A model generated the notes under the pieces. That model was not told the origin of the DNA. It did not search any database and was given only the letters and a program-made list of their open reading frames with translations. A stretch of DNA of 17,182 bases from contig JADGDA010000026.1 of NCBI GenBank assembly GCA_015228695.1, forward strand, positions 1 through 17,182, in the 5' to 3' direction. This stretch comes from Alphaproteobacteria bacterium. GTDB lineage: Bacteria > Pseudomonadota > Alphaproteobacteria > Rhodospirillales > Rhodospirillaceae. The first letter of the stretch is position 1; the number at the start of each line of letters is the position of its first letter. A program made the translations under genes and the position numbers. This document shows positions 1-5,792 of the stretch, piece by piece.

Positions 1-237
1 ATCGAAAGCGAATACGGCATCAAGGCGGGCCTGGAAGCGGCCCCCTGCGAAACCGCCCGCTGGATCGACGCCGCCGACCCCGCTCTCTTGAAGCGATTCC
101 AGGAATCCAACCGCAGCAGCATGGCCGTGGACCGCGACGGCTCCCCGGTGTTCATGGCGCGCAACGCCTGGGAAATCAACTACATCGGCGACAAATGGCC
201 CGATGTCCGTTTTACCGCGACGCGGGAGATGGTGTGA
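1..237 (+). CDS. prfC: Peptide chain release factor 3, C-terminal end (partial)
   Basis: The frame is open from the first base and ends in TGA at 235-237, giving the last 78 residues of a longer protein. The segment has the RF3 C-terminal pattern: an ESEYG start, TARWID, a middle stretch with MAVDRDG, and the ending WPDVRFTATREMV, close to the E. coli RF3 tail (YPDVQFHQTRE) as I recall it. RF3 is a translational GTPase that recycles RF1 and RF2 from the ribosome after peptide release. The GTPase domain lies outside the window, so the call rests on the tail alone. Codon use is GC-rich like the nuo genes, so this is resident chromosome. No hairpin with a T-run follows the stop. Confidence 0.85.
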   Translation: MESEYGIKAGLEAAPCETARWIDAADPALLKRFQESNRSSMAVDRDGSPVFMARNAWEINYIGDKWPDVRFTATREMV

Positions 238-280
238 ATGGTGGGGGGCATGCATGATGTGGGTGGTGCCGTGATTGCTC

Positions 281-309
281 TTTAAACGGCAGCGAGCGTG
301 TGCTAGGTT
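281..309 (+). promoter_or_regulatory. Candidate retron promoter
   Basis: A TTTAAA box (281-286) lies 17 nt before TAGGTT (304-309), which is preceded by TGC (301-303) as an extended -10. Both hexamers are weak (4/6 and 3/6 matches to the sigma-70 consensus). The predicted start, about 7 nt after the -10, falls at 316-317, exactly where the a1 repeat of the retron RNA begins. That coincidence is the main support. Confidence 0.4.
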
Positions 310-316
310 CCTTGCA

Positions 317-328
317 GGCTTACAGGCA
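317..328 (+). repeat. Retron a1 inverted repeat
   Basis: GGCTTACAGGCA is the exact reverse complement of 444-455. Pairing of a1 with a2 closes the retron RNA and places G329 next to the template start at 443. The flanking bases 316/456 and 329/443 do not pair, so the repeat is exactly 12 bp. Confidence 0.85.
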
Positions 329-443
329 GAATTGTTGTCCGGATTTCGAGACATATGTACCAATGCTGGGGAGAGGTTTGTGCTCCCTTGACACTTATTG
401 CCCGAGCTGTTTGTGATCTATGGGCTGAATGTTCGCGTGGGAG

Positions 444-455
444 TGCCTGTAAGCC
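444..455 (+). repeat. Retron a2 inverted repeat
   Basis: TGCCTGTAAGCC is the exact reverse complement of a1 (317-328). It ends 20 nt before the reverse transcriptase start codon. Reverse transcription is expected to begin at the base just upstream, G443. Confidence 0.85.
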
Positions 456-475
456 CCATTATCTGAGAGTAGCCA

Positions 476-2224
476 TTGTCTCAACTAGATAAATTAAAGT
501 CGGCGATGTCTAGAAAAGATTTGGCAGGGATACTTGGATATAATCCAAGTTCTCTTACGGCTATAATTTACAAAACGCCGAATGCATCAAAATATACGAC
601 ATTTGAGATAGACAAGAAGTCTGGTGGAAAGCGTACCATCAAGGCCCCTTCGCCGAAGCTTAAAAAACTTCAATCACATCTGTCGCACGTTCTTTATCAG
701 TGCATTTCCGAAATTGAAAAAAATAGAGAATGTAAGCTGAAGCCGATCTCATTTGGCTTTCGGAAAGATAGGTCGATTTTTGAAAACGCAGCACGACATA
801 AAAGGCGCAGGTGGGTTCTGAACATTGACCCCGAAAATTTTTTCCCCTCTTTTAATTTCGGTCGTGTCCGGGGATTTTTCCTTAAAGATAGGGCCTTTGC
901 GCTCAACCCAGAGGTTGCAACAACTATCGCGCAAATTGCATGCGATGGAGCGGCGTTGCCACAAGGGAGTCCGTGCTCGCCGGTAATATCGGAATTGATC
1001 GCCCAAATACTCGATATGAGGCTGGTTCGATTGGCAAAGAAATTCGGGGTCACCTACACGCGCTACGCGGATGACATCACCTTCTCGACAAGCCAGAAGG
1101 AATTCCCCACTGGCTTGGCCAGACCAGACGGCACCAATCCCACGATCTGGCATTTAAGCGACGATTTAGTAGGGAAAATCACAAACTCTGGATTTACAAT
1201 CAATAGCAATAAAACGCGAATGCATTTTCGCGGCAGCAGACAGATGGTCACTGGCCTTGTCGTGAATGAGAAGGTAAATATTCGCAGTGATTATTACCGT
1301 CGCGCCCGCGCGATGTGTCATCACCTTTTTCGGAACGGCCAGTATTTCAAATCAATGCTCCCACAAGAAAAAGATGGTGAAGAGCCAAAGCCGGAATTGA
1401 CAGGAAATCTGAACCCGCTCGAAGGTATCCTGAGTTATGTCTATGCAGTAACGCAGAGAGAAGAGCGGCGCAATGATCAGGATCAGCGGCAGAAACCGCG
1501 AGCTATCCGCAAACTTTACCGGCGGTTTCTGTTCTACAAGTACTTCATCGCCCTGAAAGCCCCTTTGATCGTCACCGAAGGAAAAACCGATCCGATCCAT
1601 CTGCGAGAAGCCGTAAAGAGCCGCACAAAGTTTCATCCTGCGCTGGGGAAGCCAGGAAAGGACCGATTCGATCACGCCGTTCGATATTTTAACCACGGGG
1701 GACTGGCGTCTGAGATTTTGGATCTTGCTGGTGGTGGAACTAGCAACCTAAGATCAATCCCAATAGACTATAAACGCAACCTGCATGCGAACAAGAAAGA
1801 GCAGAAAGCCATTGCACGCTGTCCAATGCGCTTTCCCGTCATTCTGGTATTGGACAACGATGATGGCCTTAAGACCATTTCCAGCACAATCAAGGAGATG
1901 TTCAAGGTCGAGTTTGTCGTAAGTTCCGACGCCGATTTCTACCATGTTACTGACAACCTCTATGTGGTGAAAACACCTGAAAATGGGAATAAAAATACCA
2001 GCATTGAAGATCTTTTCCCCGACAAGTGGCGCAATATGGAACTGAGAGGCAAAAAATTTAGCTCTGCTAACAAGATCGATTCAAGCAAGGAATATGGTAA
2101 AGAGGTATTCGCGAAATCAGTTGTAAAACCAAATGCATGTCAAATCGATTTTTCAGCGTTTGATCCGTTGTTAGAACGGTTATGCAAGGTTATTGAACAT
2201 CATTCGGGGGCGCGCGCGTCTTAA
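476..2224 (+). CDS. Retron reverse transcriptase fused to a TOPRIM domain (Ec67/Eco2-like)
   Basis: This 582-residue protein should copy the msd part of the upstream RNA into branched msDNA and carry its own effector. The retron marker NAxxH is N104-H108 (NAARH) and VTG is 258-260. Palm motifs are NID with D118, QGSPCSP at 163-169, and YADD at 197-200 with D199 and D200 catalytic. After the thumb comes a TOPRIM domain: IVTEGKTD with E368, and VLDNDDG with D460 and D462. A free retron RT is usually about 300-400 residues; the length here matches fused Ec67 (about 586). The TTG start has GAGAG at 465-469, and the N-terminus LDKLKSAMSRKDLAGIL aligns with Ec67, favouring TTG over ATG 506. No separate effector gene is present. 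Base composition is much lower in GC than its neighbours, suggesting transfer. In this family TOPRIM is thought to be the toxic nuclease, with phage infection as trigger; here that is inferred. Confidence 0.93.
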   Translation: MSQLDKLKSAMSRKDLAGILGYNPSSLTAIIYKTPNASKYTTFEIDKKSGGKRTIKAPSPKLKKLQSHLSHVLYQCISEIEKNRECKLKPISFGFRKDRSIFENAARHKRRRWVLNIDPENFFPSFNFGRVRGFFLKDRAFALNPEVATTIAQIACDGAALPQGSPCSPVISELIAQILDMRLVRLAKKFGVTYTRYADDITFSTSQKEFPTGLARPDGTNPTIWHLSDDLVGKITNSGFTINSNKTRMHFRGSRQMVTGLVVNEKVNIRSDYYRRARAMCHHLFRNGQYFKSMLPQEKDGEEPKPELTGNLNPLEGILSYVYAVTQREERRNDQDQRQKPRAIRKLYRRFLFYKYFIALKAPLIVTEGKTDPIHLREAVKSRTKFHPALGKPGKDRFDHAVRYFNHGGLASEILDLAGGGTSNLRSIPIDYKRNLHANKKEQKAIARCPMRFPVILVLDNDDGLKTISSTIKEMFKVEFVVSSDADFYHVTDNLYVVKTPENGNKNTSIEDLFPDKWRNMELRGKKFSSANKIDSSKEYGKEVFAKSVVKPNACQIDFSAFDPLLERLCKVIEHHSGARAS

Positions 2225-2242
2225 CTCACATGATCGAGAACG

Positions 2243-2327
2243 CGCGGGTTTGGCCCGCGTATCCACGGACCTCCTTCTGGCACGGACCAGACGGCGAGGC
2301 GTGGGTGGCCGGGGCGAGCCCGGCCAC
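2243..2327. repeat. Pair of inverted palindromic units (REP/BIME-like)
   Basis: Two hairpins stand in opposite orientation. The right unit is CGTGGGT (2300-2306) running into a perfect 9-bp stem, 2305-2313 with 2319-2327, loop GCGAG. The left unit, read on the minus strand, is CGTGGAT (2267-2261) running into a 6-bp GC stem, 2243-2248 with 2254-2259, loop TTTGG. The inner arms can also pair (ATCCACG with CGTGGGT, 6/7; CCTC 2270-2273 with GAGG 2296-2299), so the whole block could fold as one cruciform-like structure. Similar GGCCGGG-CCCGGCC palindromes are common between genes in alphaproteobacteria. Function unknown; neither hairpin is followed by a T-run. Confidence 0.65.
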
Positions 2328-2423
2328 GACGGCTTTGGGGGTGGGGCTTTAGGAGAGTTGAAGGGCGACGATCCCTCGCTCCCCAATGGTTGTCCCGGGT
2401 CAATCGCGCTTTCCGGGCGTTGG

Positions 2424-2452
2424 TTGGTGCCCAAAGGAAAGGGTGCTATAAG
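2424..2452 (+). promoter_or_regulatory. Candidate promoter of the alpha-glucosidase gene
   Basis: TTGGTG (2424-2429) is separated by 17 nt from TATAAG (2447-2452), which is preceded by TGC as an extended -10. Transcription would start near 2459, giving a leader of about 17 nt with AGGG at 2465-2468 before the ATG at 2476. This suggests the gene is transcribed independently of the retron. Confidence 0.6.
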
Positions 2453-2475
2453 CGGCTCCTTTCCAGGGCAAGCTC

Positions 2476-4068
2476 ATGGAGCCCGAACGCATGTACCCGT
2501 GGTGGCGAGGAGCTGTTCTCTATCAGGTCTATCCGCGCAGTTTTTCCGACGGCAACGGGGACGGCGTCGGGGATCTGCCCGGAATCACGGAAAGGCTCGA
2601 CTACGTGGCCGGGCTCGGGGTGGACGGCATCTGGCTGTCTCCGTTCTTCGTTTCGCCGATGAAGGATTTCGGGTACGACGTGGCGGATTACCGGGACGTG
2701 GACCCGGTCTTCGGCACCTTGGCCGACTTCGATCGCCTGTTGGCCCGCGCCCATGCCCTGGGCTTGAAGGTGGTGATTGATCAGGTCTATTCCCACACCT
2801 CCGACGCCCACCCGTGGTTCGCGGAAAGCCGGAGGGATCGGAGTAATCCCAGGGCCGGCTGGTACGTCTGGGCCGACCCGAGGCCGGACGGGACCCCGCC
2901 CAACAATTGGCTGTCCATTTTCGGAGGTCCCGCCTGGGAATGGGACTCCCGCCGCCGCCAGTACTATCTTCACAATTTCCTGAAGGAACAGCCGGACCTC
3001 GACCTGCATCATCCCGAGGTCCAGGAGGCCATTCTCGACGTGGCCAGATTCTGGCTGGATCGGGGGGTGGACGGTTTCCGGCTCGATGTCGCCAATTTCT
3101 ACATGCACGATCCGCTGTTGAGGGACAACCCGCCCCGGACCCACCCCGATCCGGTCAAGCCCTATCTCCTGCAAAGCCCCGTCTACAACCGGTCCCGCCC
3201 GGAAAATCTGGCCTTCATCGCCCGGTTGCGCCGGGTCATGGACGCCTATCCGGGGACGATGACCGTGGCCGAGTTGTCCGGCGAGCGCCCGGTTGAAACC
3301 ATGATCGCATACACGGTCGGCCCGGACCGCCTGCACACCGCCTACAGCTTCGTTTTTCTGAAGCAGGACTTTTCCGCCGCCTTCATCCGCGAAACCGTTG
3401 AGAGCATGGGCGCGGCTTGGCCCTCGTGGGCCTTCAGCAACCACGACGTCGTGCGCGTCGCGACCCGGTGGGGAGGGGAGCGCCCGTCATCCGCCTTCGC
3501 CGGGATGCTGATCGCCCTGCTCGCGACCCTGCGCGGCACCGCCTTTCTCTACCAGGGGGAGGAACTGGGGCTGCCTGAGGCGGAGGTGCCCTTCGAGAAC
3601 CTGCGGGACCCGGATGGAATCGCCTTTTGGCCCGGGTACAAGGGGCGGGACGGGTGCCGCACCCCCATGCCGTGGGCGGCGGCGGCGCCCCATGCCGGAT
3701 TTTCCGCCTCCTCCCCGTGGCTTCCGGTGGACCCCGCGCATCGTGCCCTGGCGGTGGACCTCCAGGAGGCCGATCCTGCTTCGACCCTGTCCTTCACCCG
3801 GGCCTTTCTGGCCTGGAGGAGGCTCCACCCGGCCTTGGCGCGGGGGGACATCCGTTTTTGGGAGATGCCCGAGCCGGTGCTCGGGTTCGAGCGGGGGGAC
3901 GAGGGGGAGCGGTTGGGGTGCCTCTTCAATCTGGGGCGCGAATCCGTCTCGGTGAGGCTGCCCGTGGGTGTCTCCCCTCTGGGTTCTTCGTTTCTGACGG
4001 GCGCCTCCATCGACGGACTCGAGGTCCGGCTGGCGCCGTCCGGAGTCGCGGTCATCATTGTTTCCTGA
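2476..4068 (+). CDS. GH13 family alpha-glucosidase (likely exo-acting, cytoplasmic)
   Basis: This 530-residue enzyme should release glucose from the non-reducing end of short alpha-glucosides. The start of the catalytic barrel, WWRGAVLYQVYPRSFSDGNGDG, is diagnostic. Catalytic residues are D204 (GFRLDV, nucleophile), E266 (VAELSGE, acid/base) and D324 (SNHDVVR, transition-state stabiliser). IDQVYSHTSDAHPWF replaces the common DFVPNHTS form of conserved region I, a trait I associate with subfamily GH13_23 alpha-glucosidases such as the Halomonas enzyme. The C-terminal 80-90 residues look like the usual beta domain. No signal peptide is visible. ATG 2476 has AGGG 7 nt upstream; ATG 2491 (MYPWWRG) is a possible alternative. 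The gene has its own promoter and no sugar transporter beside it in the window. The substrate cannot be told from sequence; oligo-1,6-glucosidase or trehalose-related activities are less likely alternatives. Confidence 0.88.
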   Translation: MEPERMYPWWRGAVLYQVYPRSFSDGNGDGVGDLPGITERLDYVAGLGVDGIWLSPFFVSPMKDFGYDVADYRDVDPVFGTLADFDRLLARAHALGLKVVIDQVYSHTSDAHPWFAESRRDRSNPRAGWYVWADPRPDGTPPNNWLSIFGGPAWEWDSRRRQYYLHNFLKEQPDLDLHHPEVQEAILDVARFWLDRGVDGFRLDVANFYMHDPLLRDNPPRTHPDPVKPYLLQSPVYNRSRPENLAFIARLRRVMDAYPGTMTVAELSGERPVETMIAYTVGPDRLHTAYSFVFLKQDFSAAFIRETVESMGAAWPSWAFSNHDVVRVATRWGGERPSSAFAGMLIALLATLRGTAFLYQGEELGLPEAEVPFENLRDPDGIAFWPGYKGRDGCRTPMPWAAAAPHAGFSASSPWLPVDPAHRALAVDLQEADPASTLSFTRAFLAWRRLHPALARGDIRFWEMPEPVLGFERGDEGERLGCLFNLGRESVSVRLPVGVSPLGSSFLTGASIDGLEVRLAPSGVAVIIVS

Positions 4069-4083
4069 GGGGAATGGTCGGGC

Positions 4084-4112
4084 TTGACTCTCCATGGACC
4101 GCTGCATTACAC
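4084..4112 (+). promoter_or_regulatory. Candidate nuo operon promoter
   Basis: TTGACT (4084-4089, 5/6 match) is followed after 16-17 nt by ATTACA/TTACAC (4106-4112), with TGC at 4103-4105 as a possible extended -10. It would give a leader of roughly 105 nt before nuoA. The -35 box is good and the -10 box weak. It is the best candidate in the only sizeable gap before the operon. Confidence 0.42.
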
Positions 4113-4120
4113 CGGACCAC

Positions 4121-4164
4121 GGTCGGCGTTGCCGGCATTGGAGTCATGGTCGGCGGTGCCGTGC
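4121..4164 (+). repeat. Imperfect direct repeat in the nuo leader
   Basis: GGTCGGCGTTGCCG (4121-4134) recurs as GGTCGGCGGTGCCG (4148-4161), one mismatch in 14, with a 27-nt period. A weaker related stretch (GGGTCGTCGGCG) begins at 4174. The copies lie just downstream of the candidate promoter, where a regulator could bind. The rest of 4165-4225 shows only GC-rich sequence without a clear hairpin terminator. Confidence 0.4.
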
Positions 4165-4225
4165 GGGGGTATCGGGTCGTCGGCGCGGCTTTGAGGGCGG
4201 CTTTGGCCGGTTGGGGGGCCATGGA

Positions 4226-4591
4226 ATGGAAGACACGCTCAGGGAATACCTGCCGATTCTGATTTTCCTGGTTATCGCCGTGGCGATGGCCGTGGGAATG
4301 CTCGTCATGTCGTACATCGTGGTGCCGCAGCACCCGGATTCCGAGAAGGATTCGGCTTACGAGTGCGGGTTCGAGGCGTTCGAGGACGCCCGGGTGAAAT
4401 TCGACGTGCGGTTTTATCTGGTGGCGATCCTGTTCATCGTCTTCGATCTGGAGGTGGCCTTCCTGTTCCCGTGGGCGATTACGCTGGGCAAGATCGGGAT
4501 GTTCGGATTCTGGTCGATGGTCGTCTTTCTGGCCATCCTGACCGTCGGTTTCATCTATGAGTGGAAGAAGGGAGCCCTGGAATGGGAGTGA
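4226..4591 (+). CDS. nuoA: NADH-quinone oxidoreductase subunit A
   Basis: This 121-residue membrane protein is the ND3 homologue of complex I. It has three hydrophobic helices (about 9-33, 63-83 and 91-111). The loop between helices 1 and 2 contains SAYECGFE with Cys47, the residue that marks the active/deactive switch loop in ND3. FDLEVAFL (73-80) carries D74 and E76, conserved acidic residues of helix 2 near the quinone and proton path. ATG 4226 is chosen because the protein then starts in family register and a G-rich stretch (4213-4218) lies 7 nt upstream; longer in-frame starts add an arginine-rich, unrelated leader. It is the first gene of the operon and overlaps nuoB by 10 nt. Confidence 0.96.
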   Translation: MEDTLREYLPILIFLVIAVAMAVGMLVMSYIVVPQHPDSEKDSAYECGFEAFEDARVKFDVRFYLVAILFIVFDLEVAFLFPWAITLGKIGMFGFWSMVVFLAILTVGFIYEWKKGALEWE

Positions 4592-5160
4592 ACCTGGACC
4601 AGGCCGCCCTCCGCCACGGCGGCCAGGCCGCGCTTCGCCACGGCCCCGTGCCGCCGGGGGCCGATCAGGATGCCCTGCTGCGGATGGTCGGCGACGAGTT
4701 GCAGACCAAGGGGTTCGTCCTCGCCAATCTGGACAATCTGGTCAATTGGGCCCGCACCAGTTCCCTGTGGCCGATGACCTTCGGTCTGGCCTGTTGCGCG
4801 ATCGAAATGATCCATGTCGCCTGTTCCCGTTATGACCTGGACCGTTTCGGCGTGGTGTTCCGCCCGAGTCCGAGACAGTCGGACGTCATGCTGGTGGCCG
4901 GAACCCTGACCAACAAGATGGCTCCGGCGCTTCGCAAGGTCTATGACCAGATGGCCGAGCCCCGTTGGGTGATCTCCATGGGGTCGTGCGCCAACGGCGG
5001 TGGGTATTACCACTATGCCTACTCGGTGGTGCGCGGCTGCGACCGGATCGTGCCCGTCGATATCTATGTCCCCGGCTGTCCCCCGACCGCCGAGGCGCTG
5101 TTGTACGCCATCCTGCAACTCCAGAAGAAGATCAAGCGCACGGGAACGCTGTTCCGCTGA
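4582..5160 (+). CDS. nuoB: NADH-quinone oxidoreductase subunit B
   Basis: This 192-residue peripheral-arm subunit (PSST homologue) holds FeS cluster N2, which passes electrons to quinone. The N2 ligands are visible: the adjacent C71-C72 pair (LACCAIEM), C136 (GSCANGGG) and C166 (VPGCPPTAE). The start at ATG 4582 is supported by GGAG at 4571-4574; an upstream in-frame GTG (4561) would lie deep in nuoA. The N-terminal 30 residues are family-variable and contain a small internal duplication (see 4600-4644). The quinone site is completed by NuoD, and the gene precedes nuoC by 22 nt. Confidence 0.97.
   Translation: MGVNLDQAALRHGGQAALRHGPVPPGADQDALLRMVGDELQTKGFVLANLDNLVNWARTSSLWPMTFGLACCAIEMIHVACSRYDLDRFGVVFRPSPRQSDVMLVAGTLTNKMAPALRKVYDQMAEPRWVISMGSCANGGGYYHYAYSVVRGCDRIVPVDIYVPGCPPTAEALLYAILQLQKKIKRTGTLFR
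4600..4644 (+). repeat. Short tandem duplication inside nuoB
   Basis: Codons 7-13 and 15-21 both encode QAALRHG, separated by one glycine codon (24-nt period). Synonymous positions differ (GCC CTC against GCG CTT), so the duplication is not brand new. It lies in the variable N-terminus, away from the N2 cluster. Confidence 0.8.
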
Positions 5161-5182
5161 CCGGGGCGATCTGCGAGGGACC

Positions 5183-5791
5183 ATGCTGCAAGCACTGCAA
5201 GATCTGGGCGATTACATCGGGGCGAACCTGTCGCACGAGGTGCTTCTGGTCGAGTTCAAGGCGGGGGAACTGATCGCCACGGCCCAGCGGACGTCCATCG
5301 TCCGGGTCATGACCTTTCTGCGCGACGACGCCAATTGCCAGTTCAAGCAGCTCATGGACGTGTGCGGGGTGGACTGGCCGGGGCGCGAGCAGCGGTTCGA
5401 CGTGGTCTATAACCTGCTGTCCCTGCGCCACAACCAGCGGATTCGGGTCAAGGTGCACGCGGACGAGTCGACGCCCGTGCCCTCGGTGACCGGGGTGTTT
5501 TCCTCCGCCAACTGGTTCGAGCGCGAGGTCTGGGACATGTTCGGGGTCGCCTTCTCCGACCATCCCGATCTGCGGCGGATTCTGACGGATTACGGTTTCG
5601 ACGGGTTCCCCCTGCGCAAGGATTTCCCGCTCTACGGCAACGTCGAGCTGCGTTACGACGACGAGCAGAAACGGGTGGTGTACGAGCCGGTCAGGCTGAC
5701 CCAGGAGTTCCGCGGTTTCGACTTCGCGAGTCCCTGGGAAGGTTATCGCGGGCCGCTGCCGGGCGACGAGAAGGCGGGAGGGAAGAACTGA
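5183..5791 (+). CDS. nuoC: NADH-quinone oxidoreductase subunit C
   Basis: This 202-residue protein is the 30-kDa subunit of complex I, a structural partner of NuoD in the hydrophilic arm; it binds no cofactor. Family signatures are present: FEREVWDMFGV (about 113-123) and DYGFDGFPLRKDFPLYG (about 138-154). ATG 5183 has GAGGGA at 5175-5180; spacing is short, but the MLQALQDLG start fits the family and a longer frame would overlap nuoB widely. It is a separate gene, not the nuoCD fusion of enterobacteria. nuoD starts 1 nt after its stop. Confidence 0.96.
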   Translation: MLQALQDLGDYIGANLSHEVLLVEFKAGELIATAQRTSIVRVMTFLRDDANCQFKQLMDVCGVDWPGREQRFDVVYNLLSLRHNQRIRVKVHADESTPVPSVTGVFSSANWFEREVWDMFGVAFSDHPDLRRILTDYGFDGFPLRKDFPLYGNVELRYDDEQKRVVYEPVRLTQEFRGFDFASPWEGYRGPLPGDEKAGGKN

Positions 5792-5792
5792 C

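Larger units (their letters stand above)
317..455 (+). ncRNA. Retron msr-msd non-coding RNA (Ec67-like)
   Basis: This is the predicted template-primer RNA of the retron. It is bounded by a perfect 12-bp inverted repeat: a1 at 317-328 and a2 at 444-455. G329, directly after a1, is the expected branching guanosine whose 2'-OH primes cDNA synthesis, as for G15 of Ec67. A likely msr hairpin is 336-341 with 347-353 (loop 342-346, one bulged A). A further hairpin pairs 369-373 (GGGAG) with 383-387 (CTCCC). The msd can fold as 383-387 with 439-443, 393-394 with 431-432, 397-399 with 428-430 and 400-403 with 422-425, leaving an 18-nt loop at 404-421. Stretches AGGCAGAATTGTTG, CCAATGCTGGGGAG and GGGAGTGCCTG resemble Ec67 RNA as I remember it. 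cDNA should begin CTCCC (complement of 443 backwards) and, with Ec67-like ends, be about 75 nt. Exact ends are inferred. Confidence 0.82.

Noticed and set aside
259..266. GTGGGTGG matching 2301-2308 as a target-site duplication or att pair around the retron
   Set aside because: Only 8 bp of a simple G-rich word, expected by chance at this composition, and no integrase gene is present.
388..393. TTGACA inside the msd as a promoter for the RT gene
   Set aside because: No acceptable -10 box lies 16-18 nt downstream (TTGTGA only), and the position is inside the paired msd structure.
2243..2259. Hairpin just after the RT stop as a rho-independent terminator
   Set aside because: The stem is GC-rich but is followed by TATCCACGG, with no T-run; it fits better as one arm of the inverted repeat pair.
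2193..2780. Open frame across the retron end, the intergenic region and the start of the alpha-glucosidase gene
   Set aside because: It has low-complexity composition, covers the palindromes and overlaps two solid genes in other frames.
4094..4225. N-terminal extension of nuoA from ATG 4094
   Set aside because: It would add 44 arginine- and glycine-rich residues absent from the family. ATG 4226 has a G-rich ribosome site and starts in register.
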